From Litoreibacter ascidiaceicola (GTDB lineage Bacteria; Pseudomonadota; Alphaproteobacteria; Rhodobacterales; Rhodobacteraceae), in assembly GCF_900129235.1 (NCBI RefSeq), contig NZ_FQUV01000007.1, positions 62,001-126,000 on the forward strand: a stretch of 64,000 nt of DNA, in the 5' to 3' direction. Below, in pieces: positions 45,258-55,457 of the stretch (its first letter is position 1; every line of letters starts with the position of its first letter). The notes below the pieces were generated by a model, which made no database searches, was not told where the DNA came from, and worked only from the letters and a program-made list of their open reading frames with translations. The translations under genes and the position numbers were made by a program.

Positions 45258-46519
45258 CCATTCTTGCAATCTACGTCGCCATCTTCATCGGCGGTTTCTT
45301 TGCGGTAAAATACATCACCGCCTCGGCACGCCCGAATGACTACACATCGCTTAAAACCGTGACCTTCGGGGATGAGAGTGCAGTGCGGCCAAACCGCGCC
45401 GCGTCGATCATTTCCATCGTGACGATATTTTTGCTGTGGGCGTCGTTCACCGGCTCCAACCTGATCCCGTCGTTTCTGCATGCGCCTGCGCCGTTCACCG
45501 GCACAGGTGTGTTTACCTACACGGTTGATGTGGGCGGGAAGACCGACGAAGGGACTGTCACGGTCAACGTGCATGAGGCGGACGGCGACGCGACTGTTCC
45601 CGAGGTTGCGCCAGGGGACGGGTTCGCCAAGAACGATTCTGTGTCGATTGTGAAATATCGCTCCAAGCTGCTGCGAGTGGACGCGAATGACGAGGTGGGC
45701 CGCGACGACGGCGCGCAGATCGTGGCCGTGAACGGCAAGCCGATTGCGCCCGGTGGTGAGGTGATGACTGACTTCGCCCGTGTCGCCATGACGCCCAAGG
45801 GCACGCTGAACATCGAGCCGAAGACCGGCTGGCAGATGCAGCCATTGTATTTGCCGCCACCTGAAAAGGTCGCGAGCCGGTTGGTGGAGATTTCCAGCAC
45901 GGGGTTCCGCAACTCGACGCTTTGGGAACACCTTGGCTACTCGCTGTTCCGCGTGATCGTGGGCTTCCTGATCGGCGCTGCCGTGGGCATCCCGCTGGGC
46001 TACGCCATGGGCCTGTCCAACTGGTTCCGCGGCTGGTTCGACCCGGTGGTCGAGTTTATGCGTCCTGTGCCGCCCTTGGCGCTGATCCCGCTGGTCATTA
46101 TCTGGGCTGGCATCGGAGAGGTCGGCAAAATCGTGCTGCTGTTCCTTGCGGCGCTGTGGATCATGGCGATTGCCGCGCGGTCCGGCGTGTCGGGGGTCAA
46201 CATCACCAAGGTACATGCCGCCTACTCGCTGGGCGCGTCCAAGTGGCAGATCATGCGGCATGTCATCATCCCGAATTCGCTGCCGGAGATATTCACCGGC
46301 GCGCGGGTGGCGATGGGCGTCTGTTGGGGCACCGTGGTGGCCGCCGAACTTGTGGCCGCCGAGAAGGGCGCGGGCATGATGATCATGGTGGCGTCGAAGT
46401 TCCAGAACACGGACATCGTGCTGATGGGGATTATCCTGATCGGCGTGATCGGGTTCTCCATCGACGTGCTGATGCGCTGGGCGGAGCGGTTGCTGGTGCC
46501 CTGGAAGGGCCGCAGCTAA
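45254..46519 (+). CDS. tauC: Taurine ABC transporter permease with extra domain
   Basis: Permease of the taurine importer. The 421 residues exceed E. coli TauC (about 275). Two N-terminal hydrophobic segments (about 2-20 and 48-68) are followed by a soluble, beta-rich, acidic stretch (about 75-195, with TGTGVFTYTVDVGGKTDEG and RSKLLRVDANDEVG) that probably lies in the periplasm. The normal BPD_transp_1 permease domain runs from about 220 to the end and includes the ATPase-contact EAA-type loop AAYSLGASKWQIMRHVIIP. It overlaps tauB by 4 nt and ends at a terminator. Confidence 0.93.
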   Translation: MTILAIYVAIFIGGFFAVKYITASARPNDYTSLKTVTFGDESAVRPNRAASIISIVTIFLLWASFTGSNLIPSFLHAPAPFTGTGVFTYTVDVGGKTDEGTVTVNVHEADGDATVPEVAPGDGFAKNDSVSIVKYRSKLLRVDANDEVGRDDGAQIVAVNGKPIAPGGEVMTDFARVAMTPKGTLNIEPKTGWQMQPLYLPPPEKVASRLVEISSTGFRNSTLWEHLGYSLFRVIVGFLIGAAVGIPLGYAMGLSNWFRGWFDPVVEFMRPVPPLALIPLVIIWAGIGEVGKIVLLFLAALWIMAIAARSGVSGVNITKVHAAYSLGASKWQIMRHVIIPNSLPEIFTGARVAMGVCWGTVVAAELVAAEKGAGMMIMVASKFQNTDIVLMGIILIGVIGFSIDVLMRWAERLLVPWKGRS

Positions 46520-46542
46520 AATTTCACCCATGTCGTGAATTC

Positions 46543-46578
46543 ACCGCCGCCTGTCTTGTTTCGATAGGCGGCGGTTTT
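46543..46578 (+). terminator. Intrinsic terminator after tauC
   Basis: Ten-bp stem ACCGCCGCCT / AGGCGGCGGT, 13-nt loop, followed by TTTT. It ends the tauABC operon 22 bp before the sdaA start. Confidence 0.8.
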
Positions 46579-46600
46579 CGTTTGGGCCGTATATGCCCGT

Positions 46601-48004
46601 ATGTTTCTAAGTATCTTCGACATATTCAAAGTGGGCATCGGCCCGTCTTCGTCCCACACCATGGGGCCGATGACGGCTGCGGGGCGCTTCCTGGACGACC
46701 TGCGTGGCGGGCGTGAAAAAGAACCCGGTGCGGGGGAGTTGGGCGGCGTGTCGGCGTCGCTGCATGGCTCGCTGGCGTTTACCGGCAAGGGCCACGCGAC
46801 CGACCGCGCGGTGATGCTGGGGCTGATGGGGTATCTGCCTGCGACGATGGACCCTGATGCGGTGGACGGGTTGATTGAGACCTTGGCGATTGAGAAGCTT
46901 GTGCGGCCTGACGGGCTGCCCGAGTTGTCCCTTGATCCGGCGAAAGACGTGGTTTTCGACTATGATGTGACGCTGCCGGGACATGCCAACGGGATGATCC
47001 TGAAAGCGTGGGACACGGCGGGCAACCTGTATATGCAGGAGACCTATTATTCGGTCGGTGGCGGCTTCGTGATGACCGAGGCGGAACTGGCGAATGAAGA
47101 GCCGGACCTGCATGTGCAGAAGGAACAAGCGGGGTTCCCGTATCCGTTCGGCTCGGCGGTTGAGATGCTGGAGATGGGCGCGGCCCATGGCAAAACCATC
47201 GCGCAGATGAAAGAGGCCAACGAATTGGCCACGATGTCGCGTGCGGAGTTGGACCGGAACCTGACGGCGATCCGTGATGCGATGTTTGACTGCGTTGATC
47301 GCGGGTTGCGCATGGACGGGATCTTGCCGGGCGGGCTGAACGTGAAGCGCCGCGCCAAGCGTATCCACGACCAGTTGCTGGCCGAACAAGGCATGAACCG
47401 CAGCCAGCCGCATACGATCAACGACTGGATGAGCGTCTACGCCATGGCCGTGAACGAGGAAAACGCGGCGGGGGGCAAGGTCGTGACCTCGCCCACCAAC
47501 GGGGCTGCGGGGGTGCTGCCTTCCGTGCTGCGTTATTACCGCGAGCATTGCATTGGTGCCACCGAAGAAGGGCAGCGCAAGTTCCTGCTGACGGCGGCGG
47601 CTATTGGCGGGTTGATCAAGCATAACGCCTCGATTTCGGGCGCAGAAGTTGGCTGTCAGGGCGAGGTCGGGTCGGCGTCTTCCATGGCAGCCGCAGGCTT
47701 GTGCGCGGCGTTGGGTGGTTCAAACGAGCAGGTCGAGAATGCCGCCGAGATTGCGCTGGAGCATCATCTGGGCATGACCTGCGATCCGGTCGCGGGGCTG
47801 GTGCAGGTGCCGTGCATCGAGCGCAACGGGTTGGGTGCTATCAAGGCTGTTTCTGCGGCGTCCTTGGCGTTACGGGGCGATGGCACGCATTTCATGCCGC
47901 TGGACAATTGCATCGAAGCAATGCGCCAGACCGGCATTGATATGAGCACGAAATACAAGGAAACCTCGCAAGGGGGGCTTGCGGTCAACATTCCGGAGTG
48001 TTGA
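46601..48004 (+). CDS. sdaA: L-serine ammonia-lyase (iron-sulfur type)
   Basis: Deaminates L-serine to pyruvate and ammonia with a [4Fe-4S] cluster. The 467-residue single-chain form joins the beta (residues about 1-155) and alpha (about 185-460) domains. The N-terminal [16 protein letters not shown] and the C-terminal [21 protein letters not shown] and [11 protein letters not shown] hold the conserved features, including the cluster cysteines. No ribosome site is seen, but the family starts exactly here. An uncharacterised reductase follows after 31 nt. Confidence 0.95.
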   Translation: MFLSIFDIFKVGIGPSSSHTMGPMTAAGRFLDDLRGGREKEPGAGELGGVSASLHGSLAFTGKGHATDRAVMLGLMGYLPATMDPDAVDGLIETLAIEKLVRPDGLPELSLDPAKDVVFDYDVTLPGHANGMILKAWDTAGNLYMQETYYSVGGGFVMTEAELANEEPDLHVQKEQAGFPYPFGSAVEMLEMGAAHGKTIAQMKEANELATMSRAELDRNLTAIRDAMFDCVDRGLRMDGILPGGLNVKRRAKRIHDQLLAEQGMNRSQPHTINDWMSVYAMAVNEENAAGGKVVTSPTNGAAGVLPSVLRYYREHCIGATEEGQRKFLLTAAAIGGLIKHNASISGAEVGCQGEVGSASSMAAAGLCAALGGSNEQVENAAEIALEHHLGMTCDPVAGLVQVPCIERNGLGAIKAVSAASLALRGDGTHFMPLDNCIEAMRQTGIDMSTKYKETSQGGLAVNIPEC

Positions 48005-48035
48005 GGTCATCCCGATTGATTTGGGAGATATCACC

Positions 48036-48866
48036 ATGAAGAAGATCGTGTTGACCGGCGCCGCCGGAAACCTTGGGAAAATCCTGCGTGGGCCGCTGGC
48101 CGCGATGTGCGACGAATTGCTATCCACCGACATTTCTGAGAGCGTAGGCGATCTGGCCGCGAACGAGACATTCGTACAGGCCGATCTGGCGAAGATGGAC
48201 GATATCCGCCCGCTGCTGGAAGGTGCGGATATGGTGGTGCATTTCGGTGCGCTGGTTGATGAGGTGCCGTTCGAGGACATCTGGGGTCCGAATTTCGTCG
48301 GCTCCTACAATATCTGGCAATCCGCAAAAGAGCATGGTGTGCATCGCGTGGTCTACGCGTCGTCTATTCATGCGATGGGGATGTATCCCAAGACCGTGGC
48401 GATCACGCCGGATATGCCGCACCGGCCTGATACTTACTATGGGTTGGCCAAGTGCTTTACCGAGGATCTGGGGCGGATGTTCTGGGAGAAGGAGGGGCTG
48501 GAATCGGTCCATATCCGCATCCTGTCCGCGACCTCGCGGCCCGGGAACGCGCGGGCGCTGGGGTCATGGCTGAGCCCCGATGATCTGGTGCAGGTCGTGA
48601 CGCGCGCGATTGATACGCCCGTCGTTGGCTTCACGGTAATTTATGGCGTTTCAAACAATGACCGCTCGCCTGTCGATAATTCGTCGGCATCGCATCTGGG
48701 CTACCGCCCGAAGGACAATGCCGAGGATTATGCGGTGGAGATACTGGCGGATACGCCGCCTGCGGATTTGAACGATCTGGGGCTCACCTGCCACGGTGGA
48801 CCCTTCGCGTCCGCCACGCTGGGCGTCAGCCCGATGGCGTTGATGGGCATTCCAGACGACGATTGA
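48036..48866 (+). CDS. NAD-dependent epimerase/dehydratase, uronate-dehydrogenase-like
   Basis: A 276-residue extended short-chain dehydrogenase. The NAD motif TGAAGNLGKILRG is near residues 8-20; the catalytic Tyr-x3-Lys is in YYGLAKCFTEDLGRMF (about 130-146). The latter segment and length match uronate dehydrogenase (Udh), which oxidises galacturonate or glucuronate to the aldarolactone. No uronate transporter or lyase gene is near, so the substrate is uncertain. ATG at 48036 has GGGAG 8 nt upstream. It may be co-transcribed with sdaA. Confidence 0.8.
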   Translation: MKKIVLTGAAGNLGKILRGPLAAMCDELLSTDISESVGDLAANETFVQADLAKMDDIRPLLEGADMVVHFGALVDEVPFEDIWGPNFVGSYNIWQSAKEHGVHRVVYASSIHAMGMYPKTVAITPDMPHRPDTYYGLAKCFTEDLGRMFWEKEGLESVHIRILSATSRPGNARALGSWLSPDDLVQVVTRAIDTPVVGFTVIYGVSNNDRSPVDNSSASHLGYRPKDNAEDYAVEILADTPPADLNDLGLTCHGGPFASATLGVSPMALMGIPDDD

Positions 48867-48873
48867 TTTGGCC

Positions 48874-49632
48874 TTAGCACTGAACCAGTTCAGTGCCCCA
48901 TGCAGTGCAGCTTTGCCCCAAGGACCGGGGCAGAGGGGCGTCGGTGTAGAAGCGGTCGATGTTTTCCAGCGAGGCGATTTTAACCGGCGCGGTGCGCTGG
49001 AGCTTCGATGTGTCTGACACGAGGAACGTGTTGCGGGACCGTGCGATGATGGTTTGGCTGACATCGACCTCTTGAATGTCGAAGTCGAGGATATCGCCGT
49101 CATTGTCCAAGGCCGAGCAGCCGATGACCGCGTAGTCGAACTTGAACTGGGCGATGAGTTTGGTGGTCATGGCCCCGACCAGCCCACCATCGGAGCGGCG
49201 CAAAGTGCCGCCAGCAACCATCACGTCGATCTGCGGGCTGGCGGATAGAATATTTGCCACGTTCAGGTTGTTGGTCACCACCATCAGCGCGGTGTGATTG
49301 AGCAGTTCGCGGGCCACGGCTTCGGTTGTCGTGCCGATATTCAGGAACACGCAAGCGCCTTCAGGGATATCATCGGCGCAGGCCTTGGCGATGCGGGTCT
49401 TGGCGGTGTGGTTCAGCTTCCGCCGGTCCTCGTAGCCGATGACCGACGCGTTTTCGGGCAGGATGGCCCCGCCATGGACCCGCTTCAGGTGCCCGTTATC
49501 AGACAGGTCGGACAGGTCTTTGCGGATGGTTTGTGCGGAGGTCTGAAAGCGCCGCGCCAACTTTTCGACGCTGACCCGACCCTTGCGGCGCGCAATGTCC
49601 AGAATTTCGGATTGTCTGAAGTTTTCGGCCAT
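48874..49632 (-). CDS. glpR: DeoR-family glycerol regulon repressor
   Basis: Repressor of glycerol-3-phosphate use. 252 residues: an N-terminal DeoR helix-turn-helix (about residues 5-57, VEKLARRFQTSAQTIRKDL) and a C-terminal sugar-phosphate sensor domain (NIGTTTEAVARELLN and GGTLRRSDGGLVG, then IGCSALD). The ATG at 49632 has GGAG 6 nt upstream; an in-frame start at 49653 is less likely. It is divergent from glpD with two direct repeats between. The ligand is expected to be glycerol 3-phosphate by family. Confidence 0.88.
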   Translation of the reverse strand: MAENFRQSEILDIARRKGRVSVEKLARRFQTSAQTIRKDLSDLSDNGHLKRVHGGAILPENASVIGYEDRRKLNHTAKTRIAKACADDIPEGACVFLNIGTTTEAVARELLNHTALMVVTNNLNVANILSASPQIDVMVAGGTLRRSDGGLVGAMTTKLIAQFKFDYAVIGCSALDNDGDILDFDIQEVDVSQTIIARSRNTFLVSDTSKLQRTAPVKIASLENIDRFYTDAPLPRSLGQSCTAWGTELVQC

Positions 49633-49656
49633 AACCAGCTCCGATTGACGCAAAAG

Positions 49657-49688
49657 CGAAAGTAAACCTTGACCAAACGAAAGTAAAC
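49657..49688. promoter_or_regulatory. Candidate GlpR operator (direct repeats)
   Basis: Two exact copies of CGAAAGTAAAC at 49657-49667 and 49678-49688, 21 bp apart, in the 94-bp gap between glpR and glpD. The two-turn spacing puts both on one face of the helix. The TTTCG-containing core resembles operators of DeoR-type sugar regulators, so GlpR probably represses both genes from here. Confidence 0.65.
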
Positions 49689-49726
49689 TTGTGATTACTG
49701 GTCATGAACGCAAGGGGAGTCGCGAG

Positions 49727-51295
49727 ATGGCGCAGGACGACATTGTTGACCTATTTATCATTGGCGGTGGCATTAACGGCGTCGGGATCGCCCGTGATGC
49801 GGCGGGTCGTGGCTTGTCGGTATCCTTGGCGGAAATGAACGACCTTGGCTGGGCCACGTCCAGCGCCTCGACCAAGCTATTTCACGGCGGATTGCGCTAT
49901 CTGGAGTATTTCGAGATCGGGCTGGTGCGGAAGGCCTTGATCGAGCGCGAAACTTTGCTGCGCGCGATGCCGCATATCAGCTGGCCGATGCGGTTTGTGT
50001 TGCCGTACCACAAGGACATGCGCTTTGAGGGGGACACGCCGACGTCGAAGCTGTTGAGTGTTTTCATGCCGTGGATGAAGGGTCGGCGACCCGCATGGCT
50101 GATCCGGTTGGGGCTGTTTTTATACGACAATTTGGGGGGGCGTGAAATTTTGCCCGCGACCCGCAAGGTTGATCTGACCACCGACGAGGTGGGGCAGGGC
50201 ATCGAGGACCGCTTTACCTTTGGCTATGAATACTCCGATTGCTGGGTCGAGGATGCGCGTTTGGTGGTTCTGAACGCCCGCGATGCCGAGGCGCGCGGTG
50301 CGGAGATTATGGTGCAAACCAAGGTGACCTCGGCCGAACGCGCGGATGAGCATTGGGTGATTTCGCTGACTGATGGGGAGACGGGCGAGACCTTTGAGCG
50401 ACGCGCCAAGATGCTGGTCAATGCAGGCGGCCCGTGGGTGGAAGACGTAATCCGGCAGGTGTCGCGGACCAATTCAAGCGAGGGCGTTCGGTTGGTTCGG
50501 GGCAGCCATATCGTGACCAAGCGGTTGTTTCAGCACGACAAAGCCTACTTCTTTCAAGGTGAAGACGGGCGGATCATATTCGCGATCCCCTACGAGACCG
50601 ACTTTACCCTGATCGGCACCACCGACGCGGAGCACACGGATGTGTCGTCCAAGCCGGTTTGCACGGAGGAAGAGCGCGACTACCTGATCAAATTCGCCAA
50701 CGGCTATTTCAAGCACGATATCACCAAGGACGACGTGGTTTGGACCTATTCGGGGGTTCGGCCACTTTATGACGATGGCGCGAAATCCGCGACGGCGGCG
50801 ACGCGGGATTATGTATTGAGCGTCTATGATGACGGTGCACCGATGCTGAACGTGTTCGGCGGCAAGATCACGACCTACCGCAAGCTGGCAGAAAACGCGC
50901 TGGCCAAGATCGCACCGTTTATTGGAGACTTTGCGGACAACTGGACTGCTGGTGTGGCCTTGCCGGGGGGCGATTTTCCGGTCGACGGGGTGCAAGACCT
51001 GATTGAGGGGCTGGTCGTCGACTACCCGTTTTTGGATGATGCGTGGGCAAAGCGTTTGGTGCGGGCCTACGGCACCGACGCGCGGCGAATGCTGGGGGAT
51101 GCGGGTGCCCCGTCTGATCTGGGGCGGCACTTCGGGGCCAACCTGACGGAGCGCGAGGTGCGCTGGCTTATGGCGAAGGAATTTGCGCGACACGGGGATG
51201 ATATCGTCTGGCGGCGCTCCAAACTGGGGTTGCGGATGAGCGTAGCTGAGATCAATCTGCTGGACGAGTGGATGCAGACGGAGCGGGGGCGCTAA
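49727..51295 (+). CDS. glpD: Glycerol-3-phosphate dehydrogenase (aerobic)
   Basis: FAD enzyme at the inner membrane that oxidises glycerol 3-phosphate to dihydroxyacetone phosphate and passes electrons to quinone. 522 residues. The FAD motif [20 protein letters not shown] is near residue 9, followed by [21 protein letters not shown]. The C-terminal DAO_C domain is complete. ATG at 49727 has GGGGAG upstream; a start at 49691 would overlap the operator region. Its stop overlaps the glpK start (TAATG). Confidence 0.95.
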   Translation: MAQDDIVDLFIIGGGINGVGIARDAAGRGLSVSLAEMNDLGWATSSASTKLFHGGLRYLEYFEIGLVRKALIERETLLRAMPHISWPMRFVLPYHKDMRFEGDTPTSKLLSVFMPWMKGRRPAWLIRLGLFLYDNLGGREILPATRKVDLTTDEVGQGIEDRFTFGYEYSDCWVEDARLVVLNARDAEARGAEIMVQTKVTSAERADEHWVISLTDGETGETFERRAKMLVNAGGPWVEDVIRQVSRTNSSEGVRLVRGSHIVTKRLFQHDKAYFFQGEDGRIIFAIPYETDFTLIGTTDAEHTDVSSKPVCTEEERDYLIKFANGYFKHDITKDDVVWTYSGVRPLYDDGAKSATAATRDYVLSVYDDGAPMLNVFGGKITTYRKLAENALAKIAPFIGDFADNWTAGVALPGGDFPVDGVQDLIEGLVVDYPFLDDAWAKRLVRAYGTDARRMLGDAGAPSDLGRHFGANLTEREVRWLMAKEFARHGDDIVWRRSKLGLRMSVAEINLLDEWMQTERGR

Positions 51296-52779
51296 TGACA
51301 CATATTCTGGCAATTGATCAGGGGACGACGTCGAGCAGAGCGATCATCTTTGACGGTGACATGAAGATCGTCGCGTCGGCACAGGAAGAGTTCAAGCAGC
51401 ACTTCCCGCAATCCGGTTGGGTCGAGCATGATCCTGACGACCTGTGGTCTACGACCGCAGGGACGTGCCGCGCGGCGATCGAACGCGCAGGGATCACGGC
51501 TGAAGAGATTGCGGCGATCGGCATCACCAACCAGCGCGAGACGACCTTGGTTTGGGACAAAGCCACCGGTAAGCCTGTTCACAACGCGATTGTCTGGCAG
51601 GACCGCCGGACATCGGACTATTGCCGCGAACTGCGCGATGCGGGGCATGAGGCGATGTTCACCGAGCGGACGGGGCTGCTTCTGGACCCTTATTTCTCTG
51701 GCACCAAGTTGCGCTGGATATTGGAGAACGTGGACGGCGTTCGGGAGCGGGCGGAGGCGGGGGAGCTGCTGTTCGGGACCGTCGACAGCTTTCTGATCTG
51801 GAAAATGACCGGCGGTGCGGCGCATGTAACGGACGCGACCAACGCGGCGCGGACATTGCTTTACGACATCCGTAAAGGGCGTTGGAGCAGCACGATTTGC
51901 GAGATGCTGGGCATCCCGATGCAGATGCTGCCGGAGGTAAAGGATTGTGCCGCCGATTTCGGCATGTGCCGCGCGGATTTGTTTGGCAAGTCCCTGCCTA
52001 TCTTGGGTGTTGCGGGGGATCAGCAGGCGGCAACTGTCGGGCAGGCCTGCTTCCAGCCGGGGATGATGAAATCGACCTATGGTACGGGTTGTTTTGCGTT
52101 GCTGAACACGGGCGATACGCCCGTCGCGTCGAAGAACCGGCTACTGACGACGATTGCCTATCAGTTTGACGGGGTGCCGACCTATGCCTTGGAGGGGTCC
52201 ATTTTCATTGCGGGCGCTGTGGTTCAGTGGCTGCGCGACGGGATCAAGATCATTCGCGATGCCAGTGAAACGCAGCCTTTGGCCGAAAAAGCGGACCAGA
52301 GCCAAGAGGTCATTTTGGTGCCTGCCTTCACGGGATTGGGTGCGCCGTACTGGGATGCGGATTGCCGTGGTGCGATTTTCGGCCTGACGCGTGGGACCGG
52401 GCCGGAAGAGTTTGCCCGCGCCGCGCTGGAAAGCGTGGGCTACCAAACGCGCGACTTGCTGGAAGCGATGAAGGCGGATTGGGACGCGGACGGCGAAGAC
52501 GTCTTGCGCGTCGATGGCGGGATGACGGCCAGTGATTGGGCGATGCAATTCCTGAGCGACATTATCGGTGCGCAGGTGGATCGCCCGGAAGTGCTGGAAA
52601 CAACGGCCTTGGGGGCTGCATGGCTCGCCGGATCGCGGGCGGGGATTTACCCCGACATGGACGGTTTCGCGAAAAACTGGGCGCTAGAGCGCCGGTTCGA
52701 GCCGGATATGGACGACGCGACGCGGAACCGGAAATATGCCGGCTGGAAGAAAGCCGTTAAGGCCACGATGTCGGTTTAG
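51295..52779 (+). CDS. glpK: Glycerol kinase
   Basis: Phosphorylates glycerol to glycerol 3-phosphate, the substrate of GlpD and likely inducer of GlpR. The 494-residue FGGY kinase begins [19 protein letters not shown] and contains [17 protein letters not shown], and the active-site [10 protein letters not shown]. Its start shares a base with the glpD stop. No glycerol facilitator gene is present in the window. Confidence 0.96.
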   Translation: MTHILAIDQGTTSSRAIIFDGDMKIVASAQEEFKQHFPQSGWVEHDPDDLWSTTAGTCRAAIERAGITAEEIAAIGITNQRETTLVWDKATGKPVHNAIVWQDRRTSDYCRELRDAGHEAMFTERTGLLLDPYFSGTKLRWILENVDGVRERAEAGELLFGTVDSFLIWKMTGGAAHVTDATNAARTLLYDIRKGRWSSTICEMLGIPMQMLPEVKDCAADFGMCRADLFGKSLPILGVAGDQQAATVGQACFQPGMMKSTYGTGCFALLNTGDTPVASKNRLLTTIAYQFDGVPTYALEGSIFIAGAVVQWLRDGIKIIRDASETQPLAEKADQSQEVILVPAFTGLGAPYWDADCRGAIFGLTRGTGPEEFARAALESVGYQTRDLLEAMKADWDADGEDVLRVDGGMTASDWAMQFLSDIIGAQVDRPEVLETTALGAAWLAGSRAGIYPDMDGFAKNWALERRFEPDMDDATRNRKYAGWKKAVKATMSV

Positions 52780-52785
52780 GCGCGT

Positions 52786-53352
52786 TCAAGTTGAGATGAG
52801 CTGCGCCTTCAGGGCGGCGAGGTGGTGATCAACCAGTTCGGTTTCTGTACGGGATAGGGACTGGCTGCGCGGATAGCGTGGATTTGAACGGTCGTTCAAT
52901 ATCGGAGTGTCCCAGCCTGCGGTGGTCTTGAAGAACTGCTCTACCCCGTCCTCGCCAAATACGTTGTGAAAGCCCTGCACGACCACATCAACATAACTGA
53001 GCAGAATCGCATGCTGCATCGCGGGTGAGGCGTCTTGATTGGGGTGCGTTTGATACATCTGCACCTCTACAGGCCCTGCTTGATGGGTGAGGGAGGTCTT
53101 GGGCAGTTGGCTGCGGAAGTAGCCTGTTTCGCGCAGGTCCAGCGCATTCCAATCGGCGTTTGGCACCTCGGCAATAAGCCCGTCGATCTGGACGCCCTCA
53201 GCCGGTTCCACGCTGAGAAAGGCGAGATCACGCATTGATGTATGCCGCCACACCCGCCGCCACCCCGCCAGTTTGGCAGGATGTGTGGAGGTGTAGTTGT
53301 GGGTCGCGGCGTTAACTAAGGAGCCGTAGCCGAAGAAAAATGGATCACGCAT
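52786..53352 (-). CDS. Gamma-glutamylcyclotransferase-family protein
   Basis: A 188-residue cytoplasmic protein with the family start FFFGYGSLVN (substrate-binding loop) and a Glu in LRETGYFR that fits the catalytic acid. Members release 5-oxoproline from gamma-glutamyl peptides, including ChaC-like glutathione breakdown. The ATG at 53352 places FGYGSL at residues 6-11; an in-frame upstream start at 53385 is less likely. It is convergent with glpK and 6 nt away, so no terminator fits between them. Confidence 0.75.
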   Translation of the reverse strand: MRDPFFFGYGSLVNAATHNYTSTHPAKLAGWRRVWRHTSMRDLAFLSVEPAEGVQIDGLIAEVPNADWNALDLRETGYFRSQLPKTSLTHQAGPVEVQMYQTHPNQDASPAMQHAILLSYVDVVVQGFHNVFGEDGVEQFFKTTAGWDTPILNDRSNPRYPRSQSLSRTETELVDHHLAALKAQLIST

Positions 53353-53447
53353 TGCCGGATGTGACCGGATTTTCCCCGCAGGCACAAGTTGAGTTCTTGT
53401 CGAAACAGCGTAGCGTAGGTGTTCATACTCAAACCGGAGAAATCAAA

Positions 53448-53651
53448 ATGTCAGTTGCACGCGTTACCGAAATCATCTCGTCCTCTACAAAAAGCTTTGA
53501 AGACGCCATCGAAAGTGGTGTCGAGCGGGCGTCCAAGACGCTGAAAAACGTCGAAGGTGCTTGGGTTCAGGACCAAAAATGCACCGTCAAGAACGGCAAG
53601 ATCTCTGAATACCGTGTGATCTTGAAAGTGACTTTCGTTCTGGAAGACTAA
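53448..53651 (+). CDS. Dodecin
   Basis: Small flavin-storage protein of 67 residues forming a dodecamer. It begins MSVARVTEIISSSTKSFEDA and carries the flavin-stacking Trp in GAWVQDQKCTV, with the usual C-terminal strand YRVILKVTFVLE. GGAGA precedes the ATG at 53448; an in-frame upstream codon at 53340 is not needed. Its last bases overlap the stop of the convergent gene. Confidence 0.92.
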   Translation: MSVARVTEIISSSTKSFEDAIESGVERASKTLKNVEGAWVQDQKCTVKNGKISEYRVILKVTFVLED

Positions 53652-54814
53652 GCCGGGCCTTTAAACCCGAGGCGGTGCTTGAGAAGCCGCCAACCAAGCT
53701 TTGGAATACGCCGTAGCAGCGCACCGCGCAGATCGGCGTATTCCGCTTCCCCTGCCAGAAGCTCCAGATACTTCATTTGCAGGGAACTCCCCCGCTCGAA
53801 GGCTTTCCTGAAATAGCCCTCGGTCGCCTTGGGGAACATGATCATCCGCCACATCTTCGCCTGATCAAGGGACTTCTGAATGGGTTTCACCAGTTTCATG
53901 TAGTGACCCAAAGCGGCTTCGGGCTGCCCGTCTTTCAGAGCCTTGGCCACAGCGACAGCAGCGTGTTGGCCGCTTTCCATGGCAAGAGCGATGCCTTCAC
54001 CCGTGATCGGATCAACCAAGCCCGCCGCGTCGCCAGCCAGCAGGATATGCGCGCGACCGGGTTTCTTTTTGTAGTCACCGAAGGGCAGGTACTGCCCCTT
54101 GTAGCGAAGGCTTGCGTCACTGCCGGTTTGGTCGACATAGGTCGCCATGTTGGCTTTCATATCGTAATTGCGAGAATTGATCCCGCCGACCCCGACGGTC
54201 ACGGTTTTGCGCTTTGGGAACGACCAGCCGTAGCCCCAGCTTGCGGCGTCGAAATCCACCTCGACCGCGTCGTCGCGGGATGTGGTGCGGGGGGACTCGA
54301 TCTCTAGGCCGAACCCGATGGTGTCAGGGTTGAAGGGCCTGCCAAATAGCGTGCGCGCCACGAAGGAATTTACCCCGTCCGCTCCGATGAGCGCTTTGAA
54401 GCCGAGCGTGGTGCCATCCTTGAGCGTGAGCGTGTTGTCCCCAAGCTCTGTGATCGGCTGGCCCAGATAGGGGGTCGCCCCTGCGGCGATAGCCTCGGCA
54501 TGGAGCATGGCGTCGAAGTCACGGCGCATTGTCAGGTGGACGGGCGGGGCATTGGGGATATCCGCCAGCACGCGGCCTTTGGACAGGAACCGCATGTGGT
54601 TGGTGGTCACAAACAGATCGTTACTGATTTCGCGGCCAAATATCGCGCGCATCGCTTTTTCGCTGCGTCCGGTGAACAACCCGCCGCATAACTTGTCGCG
54701 CGGGAACCTGGCCTTATCAATGACGGCGACCGACAGTCCTGCCTTCACCGCAGAGGTTGCGGCGGCAGAGCCTGCGGGGCCGGAGCCTACGATGATCAGA
54801 TCAAATTCCAACAT
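53648..54814 (-). CDS. Geranylgeranyl-reductase-family FAD-dependent oxidoreductase
   Basis: A 388-residue flavoprotein with the FAD motif LIIVGSGPAGSAAATSAVKAG (about residues 6-26), GADGVNSFVARTLFG, and LLAGDAAGLVDPITGEGI near residue 280, as in geranylgeranyl or digeranylgeranylglycerophospholipid reductases (ChlP-like). No bacteriochlorophyll or carotenoid genes are near, so a role in reducing an isoprenoid chain is family-level only. It overlaps the dodecin stop by 4 nt tail to tail. Confidence 0.8.
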   Translation of the reverse strand: MLEFDLIIVGSGPAGSAAATSAVKAGLSVAVIDKARFPRDKLCGGLFTGRSEKAMRAIFGREISNDLFVTTNHMRFLSKGRVLADIPNAPPVHLTMRRDFDAMLHAEAIAAGATPYLGQPITELGDNTLTLKDGTTLGFKALIGADGVNSFVARTLFGRPFNPDTIGFGLEIESPRTTSRDDAVEVDFDAASWGYGWSFPKRKTVTVGVGGINSRNYDMKANMATYVDQTGSDASLRYKGQYLPFGDYKKKPGRAHILLAGDAAGLVDPITGEGIALAMESGQHAAVAVAKALKDGQPEAALGHYMKLVKPIQKSLDQAKMWRMIMFPKATEGYFRKAFERGSSLQMKYLELLAGEAEYADLRGALLRRIPKLGWRLLKHRLGFKGPA

Positions 54815-54929
54815 GGGTGGCTTTTAGGGGATCGGGGCGGTGCTGCCAATGCGCGACTGCATCCGTGGGCGCGATGGTATTCCGCGCCTGTTCAGGATAG
54901 ATCACGTCTCAGCAAAATAGGAACATTTG

Positions 54930-55445
54930 ATGATACCAGAGACAGTAATGGCGCGCAGCAACGGGGCGTGTGAGTTTTGCGGTGCTGAGGCATCTGTCGG
55001 CATGGCAGTGACGCCACGCGAAGACGTTGTTGCGCTATGTGCGACCTGTGCCTCCGGGGATGCGGATGACAGCCATTGGCGGTGCCTTCAGAGCGCCGTG
55101 TGGTCCGAGGTTCCTGCCGTCCAGGTGCATGCCGTGCGCCAGCTTCGCAAGCTTGAGGCGTCTTGGGCGCAAGAAACCTTGGACATGGTTTATCTTGATG
55201 ATGACCTGGCGGCTTGGGCGGCGGACGTGCCGTTGGAGCACCGCGATGCCAATGGCGCGCTGCTGGTGGCGGGCGACAATGTGGTGCTGATCAAGGATTT
55301 GCCGGTGAAGGGCGGCGGGTTTACCGCCAAGCGTGGTACTGCCGTGCGGAGCATTTCGCTGGTGGCGGACAATGCCGGTCATATAGAGGGCCGCGTCGAG
55401 GGGCAGCGGATCGTGATCCTGACCGAGTTTGTGAAGAAAAAGTAG
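54930..55445 (+). CDS. PhnA/YjdM-family zinc-ribbon protein
   Basis: A 171-residue protein with an N-terminal zinc ribbon (CEFCGAEA and CATCASGD, residues about 12-45) and a C-terminal KOW/SH3-like PhnA domain with DNVVLIKDLPVKGGGFTAKR. The C-terminal half matches YjdM, once linked to alkylphosphonates but without proven activity. AGGA lies 7 nt before the ATG at 54930. A hairpin follows. Confidence 0.85.
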   Translation: MIPETVMARSNGACEFCGAEASVGMAVTPREDVVALCATCASGDADDSHWRCLQSAVWSEVPAVQVHAVRQLRKLEASWAQETLDMVYLDDDLAAWAADVPLEHRDANGALLVAGDNVVLIKDLPVKGGGFTAKRGTAVRSISLVADNAGHIEGRVEGQRIVILTEFVKKK

Positions 55446-55457
55446 CGGGCAAAGAAG

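Noticed and set aside
45173-46531. 452-codon minus-strand frame opposite tauC
   Set aside because: His/Arg-rich antisense shadow of the permease gene with no motif.
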